Positions 59,405 to 64,000 of a stretch of DNA of 64,000 nt are shown here, piece by piece. The translations under genes and the position numbers were made by a program. The stretch comes from Dendrophyllia cribrosa (Eukaryota > Cnidaria > Anthozoa > Scleractinia > Dendrophylliidae). Below the pieces are notes generated by a model. The model saw only the letters and a program-made list of their open reading frames with translations, was not told where the DNA came from and ran no database searches. The DNA is taken from positions 60,506,289-60,570,288 of the forward strand of contig JAJLRJ010000001.1 in assembly GCA_024195265.1 (NCBI GenBank), read 5' to 3'. Within the stretch, counting starts at the first letter, position 1. Each line of letters begins with the position of its first letter.

Positions 59405-62116
59405 TTAGTTGAATGAAAAGCGTTCGTTGATTCCGTGGGGTTTGAGAGTGCCGATTTGAAAGATGATTTTTTGTTCTAGGTTTTTACGGCTTTCTGTGTT
59501 ACCCTGGTGTAGGGAAACGCCGCAGATTGTCATGTGTTGTTTAGAATGGTTAGTAAGATTAAAATGGCGCGCGACTGGTTTGGATGCGTCTTTGTCATTT
59601 TTTTCAACGTCTCGGAGATGTTCACGAAAACGGTCGCCCAGTCTCCTCCCTGTTTCGCCAATGTATATCTTTTTGCAAAAAGTACATGTAATGCAGTAGA
59701 TAACATTTACGGAGGTGCATGTAAAATGATCAGTGATTTTAATAGATCGTTTGGGTCCTGTTATTTTGTCCGCGTTGTGAATGAAAGGACAAGTGTTACA
59801 TCGTGTGCGTGTGCATTTGAAAGTTCCCGGTACATCGTCAGATTTCAGAGCGCTCGTAACTAGAAAGTTGCCTATGTTTTTGTCACGTTTGAATGAAATT
59901 AGTGGGGGTTGTGAAAAAATTCTGCCAGTTTCGGGGTCGTTTTGGAGTAATTTGAAATTTTTTAAAATGATGCTTTTGACTGTGTTGTTGTGTGGGTGGA
60001 AAGTGAGGGTGAATGGAATTCTCTCGTTCTCTTCCTTCTGTGGCGTTTGTAGTGCTGACTGTCTGTCGATCTGTTGTGCACGTTGTTGGCCCGTATTAAC
60101 AACAGAGTCAGGGTACCCACGTTTCTTGAAAAACTGGCACATTTCTTCTGATTTGTTGGAAAAATCAGAGTCATCACTACATAGACGTCGAAGTCTGAGA
60201 AATTGAGAATACGGAATGGCGTTTTTAACGTGCGATGGATGTGAGGATGAATGTAACAGATAACTGTGGGAATCTGTAGGTTTGTAGTGCACACTTGTAG
60301 ATAAACTGTTACCGTTGATTGAAATATTAATGTCAAGAAAAGCGACTGAGGTTTCGGAAATTTCCCAGGTATATTTTAGAGCTGGATGAAAAGTATTGAC
60401 AGAAGTTATGAATTGATTAAGTTCCTCTTTACTGGAAGAGGTAGCGCCAATGCAATCATCGATGTAGCGGCCGTAGAGTTCGGGTTTGGTTCCGTGGTAC
60501 TGATTAAAAAATTTGTCTTCGATGTGGCCTACAAAAAGGTTAGCGTAGCTTGGTCCCATTTTGGTGCCCATGGCGACTCCATTTACTTGTTTGTAGTAGT
60601 TTTGGGAAAATGAAAAACAGTTAAGTGTCAAAACTAATTCGGCTAAGCGGAGCAGTGTTTCTGAGCTTGGGTTTTGAATGGAGCGCTGGTCGAAAAAATA
60701 TTTTAGTGCTTGAAGTCCTTCGTCATTGGGGATGACGGTATATAAAGAGGTAATGTCCATAGTGAAAATTAATTTGTTTTCGCTGGCAAAACTGAAATCC
60801 CGGAAAATTTCGAGTGCGTGATTGGTGTCCTTAATGTACGAGGGTAGTGATTTGACAATGGGGGCCATGATTTTGTCTAAATAGCTAGAAATTAGTTCGG
60901 TAGGACAGCTACAAGCGGAAACAATGGGTCGGCCCGGATTGTTTGGTTTATGAATTTTAGGTTTGAAATAAACGCGTGAGGTTCTAGGAGTAGTGATGAT
61001 GAGATTGTTGGCGGTAACTGGTAATTGTTGTTTAGTAATGAGGTCTTGGATAGTTTCTTTGACAATTTTTTGGTTGGTAGAAGTGAGATCTTTATCAACT
61101 TTGGCATAGAAAGCGGTGTCAGAAAGTTGCCGAAAAGCCTCTTGTCGGTAAAGGTCGGTCCGCCAAACAACTACCGCCCCGCCTTTGTCGGCCGCTTTGA
61201 TAACAATGTCGCGTCGTTTGCTAAGACTTTTGAGCGCTGCCCATTCTCCTGTTGAAAGGTTGGAAATTTTGGTGTGGCGGTTAAATTTAAGTTTTTGGAC
61301 ATCGTGACGACATTTTTTGACGAAAAAATCTAGAGAAGAAAACTGGCCCTCTGGGGGAGTCCATTTTGATTTGCGAACGTTGAGTGTTTCAAAAACATCT
61401 TTTTCCGAGGTGTTAGAATTGTCTTCTTTGTCGTGGAAAAAAGCTCTTAATTGCACGCGGCGAAGGAATTTTTCAACATCTTGTTTGACTGAAAATTCGT
61501 CGGTTTGTTTCGCTATAGGAACAAAGTTTAAACCTTTACTAAGAACAGACCTCTCTGGGTTAGAAAGCGGCAAATTTTCCGGAATGGTAACGACGCCATT
61601 GTGACTATCGAATGAATGGTCGCCGGATAATTGAGGACCTATTAACTGTTCAAGTTTTTGGGTCTTGATTTGGTTAAGGCTGTTGAACAGTTTAGCATTG
61701 AGTTCTTGAATTTTAGCGCGAATTGATTGTACTAAGACAGCTGGACAAATTTTGGAAAGTTCGGAACGGTATTGGATAATTTCCTTTTCGAGATTGTTAC
61801 GTTTAAGGCACATAGCTCTGATGGTGATCCTCATAATATTACGCGAGAAAGAATTTTGGGCATGGTGAATTTCGTGGAAATATTGTTGATTGGAATCAGA
61901 GAATGTAGAAGCGTGAAAATTTGAACGAAACCCTTTAGGAATGACTTTGGATTGGAGGCAACGGCCGATGAAATTGATGTGACTACAAAACCTAGTTTTG
62001 GTAAAGATGTGAGTGGCTAAACGAAAGGCTAAATTAGTGGAAATGGGGGGAAAAGGAATAAGATAACTTACGATTTCCTGGCGTAGCTCCTTGGTGAGTG
62101 TCTTGAGGTTAGGCAT
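59405..62116 (-). CDS. Penelope-like reverse transcriptase with GIY-YIG endonuclease
   Basis: 903 residues, uninterrupted. The N-terminal region has basic and coiled-coil-like stretches (about 100-160). Conserved pre-RT blocks include LSKGLNFVP (about 200) and DIVIKAADKGGAVVVW (about 310). RT follows with FKPKIHKPNNPGRPIVS, motif A TMDITSLYT (Asp454), NGVAMGTKMGPSYANLF and the catalytic YIDD (551-554, DD at 553-554). A cysteine cluster (C768, C773, C776) precedes the GIY-YIG nuclease (about 805-885): VIYCITC, YIGETGRRLGDRFREHL and a conserved Glu in LEQKI. The enzyme would nick target DNA and prime reverse transcription. All catalytic motifs are intact, so it may be active. The cysteine motif hints at a Neptune-like lineage, not resolved. 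Confidence 0.93.
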   Translation of the reverse strand: MPNLKTLTKELRQEIVSYLIPFPPISTNLAFRLATHIFTKTRFCSHINFIGRCLQSKVIPKGFRSNFHASTFSDSNQQYFHEIHHAQNSFSRNIMRITIRAMCLKRNNLEKEIIQYRSELSKICPAVLVQSIRAKIQELNAKLFNSLNQIKTQKLEQLIGPQLSGDHSFDSHNGVVTIPENLPLSNPERSVLSKGLNFVPIAKQTDEFSVKQDVEKFLRRVQLRAFFHDKEDNSNTSEKDVFETLNVRKSKWTPPEGQFSSLDFFVKKCRHDVQKLKFNRHTKISNLSTGEWAALKSLSKRRDIVIKAADKGGAVVVWRTDLYRQEAFRQLSDTAFYAKVDKDLTSTNQKIVKETIQDLITKQQLPVTANNLIITTPRTSRVYFKPKIHKPNNPGRPIVSACSCPTELISSYLDKIMAPIVKSLPSYIKDTNHALEIFRDFSFASENKLIFTMDITSLYTVIPNDEGLQALKYFFDQRSIQNPSSETLLRLAELVLTLNCFSFSQNYYKQVNGVAMGTKMGPSYANLFVGHIEDKFFNQYHGTKPELYGRYIDDCIGATSSSKEELNQFITSVNTFHPALKYTWEISETSVAFLDINISINGNSLSTSVHYKPTDSHSYLLHSSSHPSHVKNAIPYSQFLRLRRLCSDDSDFSNKSEEMCQFFKKRGYPDSVVNTGQQRAQQIDRQSALQTPQKEENERIPFTLTFHPHNNTVKSIILKNFKLLQNDPETGRIFSQPPLISFKRDKNIGNFLVTSALKSDDVPGTFKCTRTRCNTCPFIHNADKITGPKRSIKITDHFTCTSVNVIYCITCTFCKKIYIGETGRRLGDRFREHLRDVEKNDKDASKPVARHFNLTNHSKQHMTICGVSLHQGNTESRKNLEQKIIFQIGTLKPHGINERFSFN

Positions 62117-62314
62117 CGTTGTCTTCGGTTCGTTCGGTGAGAAAGCTGTTGAGTAAGAAATATTGATGTAAAAAGTTAATGGTCGCAGCGAATAAATAAC
62201 AAATGAATGGGGTTAGTTTCTAGAGAAACTGTGGTGCTGCGTCGGTGGGGGGATGAAACACGAGAATTTAGTTTTATCGACTGAGTCGATAAGGTAAATT
62301 GACCACCGTAAAAA

Positions 62315-62363
62315 GATTCAAATAGCTGACGTTTCGAGCGCTAGCCCTTCGTCGGAGCGAATC
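62315..62363 (-). ncRNA. Hammerhead-ribozyme-like fold, copy 2
   Basis: Same sequence as at 59266-59314. It lies about 200 bases upstream of the copy 1 start codon, where it could trim the 5' end of the copy 1 transcript. Confidence 0.55.
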
Positions 62364-62386
62364 AAGGAATTGTGGGTAGTGTGTGG

Positions 62387-62395
62387 TTTTATATA
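62387..62395 (-). promoter_or_regulatory. TATA box upstream of copy 1 ORF
   Basis: tatataaaa on the minus strand, about 270 bases upstream of the start codon at 62116. It is the best candidate promoter for the complete copy. Confidence 0.5.
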
Positions 62396-62453
62396 GTAAG
62401 CGGTGGAGCTACGCTATTGGTGGAAATTTGGTGACGTGAAAAACAAATGTAGA

Positions 62454-64000
62454 TTAGTTGAATGAAAAGCGTTCGTTGATTCCGTGGGGTTTGAGAGTGC
62501 CGATTTGAAAGATGATTTTTTGTTCTAGGTTTTTACGGCTTTCTGTGTTACCCTGGTGTAGGGAAACGCCGCAGATTGTCATGTGTTGTTTAGAATGGTT
62601 AGTAAGATTAAAATGGCGCGCGACTGGTTTGGATGCGTCTTTGTCATTTTTTTCAACGTCTCGGAGATGTTCACGAAAACGGTCGCCCAGTCTCCTCCCT
62701 GTTTCGCCAATGTATATCTTTTTGCAAAAAGTACATGTAATGCAGTAGATAACATTTACGGAGGTGCATGTAAAATGATCAGTGATTTTAATAGATCGTT
62801 TGGGTCCTGTTATTTTGTCCGCGTTGTGAATGAAAGGACAAGTGTTACATCGTGTGCGTGTGCATTTGAAAGTTCCCGGTACATCGTCAGATTTCAGAGC
62901 GCTCGTAACTAGAAAGTTGCCTATGTTTTTGTCACGTTTGAATGAAATTAGTGGGGGTTGTGAAAAAATTCTGCCAGTTTCGGGGTCGTTTTGGAGTAAT
63001 TTGAAATTTTTTAAAATGATGCTTTTGACTGTGTTGTTGTGTGGGTGGAAAGTGAGGGTGAATGGAATTCTCTCGTTCTCTTCCTTCTGTGGCGTTTGTA
63101 GTGCTGACTGTCTGTCGATCTGTTGTGCACGTTGTTGGCCCGTATTAACAACAGAGTCAGGGTACCCACGTTTCTTGAAAAACTGGCACATTTCTTCTGA
63201 TTTGTTGGAAAAATCAGAGTCATCACTACATAGACGTCGAAGTCTGAGAAATTGAGAATACGGAATGGCGTTTTTAACGTGCGATGGATGTGAGGATGAA
63301 TGTAACAGATAACTGTGGGAATCTGTAGGTTTGTAGTGCACACTTGTAGATAAACTGTTACCGTTGATTGAAATATTAATGTCAAGAAAAGCGACTGAGG
63401 TTTCGGAAATTTCCCAGGTATATTTTAGAGCTGGATGAAAAGTATTGACAGAAGTTATGAATTGATTAAGTTCCTCTTTACTGGAAGAGGTAGCGCCAAT
63501 GCAATCATCGATGTAGCGGCCGTAGAGTTCGGGTTTGGTTCCGTGGTACTGATTAAAAAATTTGTCTTCGATGTGGCCTACAAAAAGGTTAGCGTAGCTT
63601 GGTCCCATTTTGGTGCCCATGGCGACTCCATTTACTTGTTTGTAGTAGTTTTGGGAAAATGAAAAACAGTTAAGTGTCAAAACTAATTCGGCTAAGCGGA
63701 GCAGTGTTTCTGAGCTTGGGTTTTGAATGGAGCGCTGGTCGAAAAAATATTTTAGTGCTTGAAGTCCTTCGTCATTGGGGATGACGGTATATAAAGAGGT
63801 AATGTCCATAGTGAAAATTAATTTGTTTTCGCTGGCAAAACTGAAATCCCGGAAAATTTCGAGTGCGTGATTGGTGTCCTTAATGTACGAGGGTAGTGAT
63901 TTGACAATGGGGGCCATGATTTTGTCTAAATAGCTAGAAATTAGTTCGGTAGGACAGCTACAAGCGGAAACAATGGGTCGGCCCGGATTGTTTGGTTTAT
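62454..64000 (-). CDS. Penelope-like RT/GIY-YIG protein, copy 2, partial
   Basis: The frame is open from the stop at 62454 to the window end, giving the C-terminal 515 or so residues: RT motif A, YIDD, cysteine cluster and GIY-YIG nuclease. From the internal Met at 63917 onward the protein is identical to copy 1. The N-terminus lies outside the window. Confidence 0.92.
   Translation of the reverse strand, partial: KPNNPGRPIVSACSCPTELISSYLDKIMAPIVKSLPSYIKDTNHALEIFRDFSFASENKLIFTMDITSLYTVIPNDEGLQALKYFFDQRSIQNPSSETLLRLAELVLTLNCFSFSQNYYKQVNGVAMGTKMGPSYANLFVGHIEDKFFNQYHGTKPELYGRYIDDCIGATSSSKEELNQFITSVNTFHPALKYTWEISETSVAFLDINISINGNSLSTSVHYKPTDSHSYLLHSSSHPSHVKNAIPYSQFLRLRRLCSDDSDFSNKSEEMCQFFKKRGYPDSVVNTGQQRAQQIDRQSALQTPQKEENERIPFTLTFHPHNNTVKSIILKNFKLLQNDPETGRIFSQPPLISFKRDKNIGNFLVTSALKSDDVPGTFKCTRTRCNTCPFIHNADKITGPKRSIKITDHFTCTSVNVIYCITCTFCKKIYIGETGRRLGDRFREHLRDVEKNDKDASKPVARHFNLTNHSKQHMTICGVSLHQGNTESRKNLEQKIIFQIGTLKPHGINERFSFN

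Larger units (their letters stand above)
59158..62206 (-). mobile_element. Penelope-like retroelement, complete unit (copy 1)
   Basis: A 3049-bp unit starts again at 62207 with identical order and spacing, so two copies stand head to tail. The unit contains one long minus-strand ORF, a 5' leader, and a 3' region with a TATA box and hammerhead-like fold. Tandem copies with such pseudo-LTR regions are characteristic of Penelope-like elements. No target duplication can be judged because the other end is outside the window. Confidence 0.9.
62207..64000 (-). mobile_element. Penelope-like retroelement, copy 2, cut by window edge
   Basis: It repeats copy 1 at a constant offset of 3049 bp with no indel seen over about 1.8 kb. 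The C-terminal 487 residues are identical to copy 1. It lies 5' of copy 1 in transcription order, so its 3' region forms the promoter/leader of copy 1. Confidence 0.92.

Noticed and set aside
59463..61604. Several plus-strand frames of 75-141 codons opposite the Penelope-like ORF
   Set aside because: Antisense shadows of the long reverse-transcriptase frame, repeated identically in copy 2.

Overview
This looks like nuclear DNA of an invertebrate animal, most likely an anthozoan cnidarian (coral or sea anemone). The reasons are AT-rich intergenic DNA, many short terminal-inverted-repeat (TIR) elements, a GIY-YIG Penelope-like retroelement, a DIRS-type tyrosine-recombinase retroelement, and one spliced insulin-like peptide gene. 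The taxon is inferred from style and gene content only. No tRNA, rRNA, CRISPR array or bacterial operon was recognised.

Layout. 1-13.4 kb is a mosaic of TIR elements. It includes a 3-kb palindrome with 21-bp minisatellites in both arms and two datable nested insertions (1.86-4.88 kb), a TTAA-flanked element (7.2-8.9 kb), a TIR element with matching flanks (9.4-10.7 kb), and a hAT-like element whose end seems to have expanded into about 50 copies of a 32-bp minisatellite (10.9-12.6 kb). 13.5-19.5 kb is a 6-kb element with arms of about 1.47 kb. Its core holds a broken hAT transposase end and a broken C2H2 zinc-finger gene. 21.8-26.1 kb is a decayed DIRS-like retroelement on the minus strand. 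26.3-28.7 kb holds rearranged ends of a non-LTR retrotransposon. 29-49 kb is mostly unique, gene-poor DNA with a few small elements, one possible TATA promoter with a 5' exon (40.05-40.24 kb), and a 106-bp tandem repeat (48.4-49.0 kb).

The most interesting part is 49.9-64 kb. About 105 copies of a 32-bp minisatellite, each with two CCAAT boxes, end about 170 bp before the first coding exon of a three-exon insulin-like peptide gene (53438-55779). That gene encodes a 117-residue prepropeptide with a signal peptide, B chain, short C peptide, basic cleavage sites and an A chain with canonical insulin cysteine spacing. A second signal-peptide exon with the same intron phase lies 3.2 kb downstream (58943-59015). 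Its following intron contains a head-to-tail pair of near-identical Penelope-like elements on the minus strand. The second copy runs off the window edge. Each copy carries a TATA box and a hammerhead-ribozyme-like fold at its 3' end, placed so that one copy could drive and process the next.

All calls come from reading the sequence. No database search, folding program or splice predictor was run.
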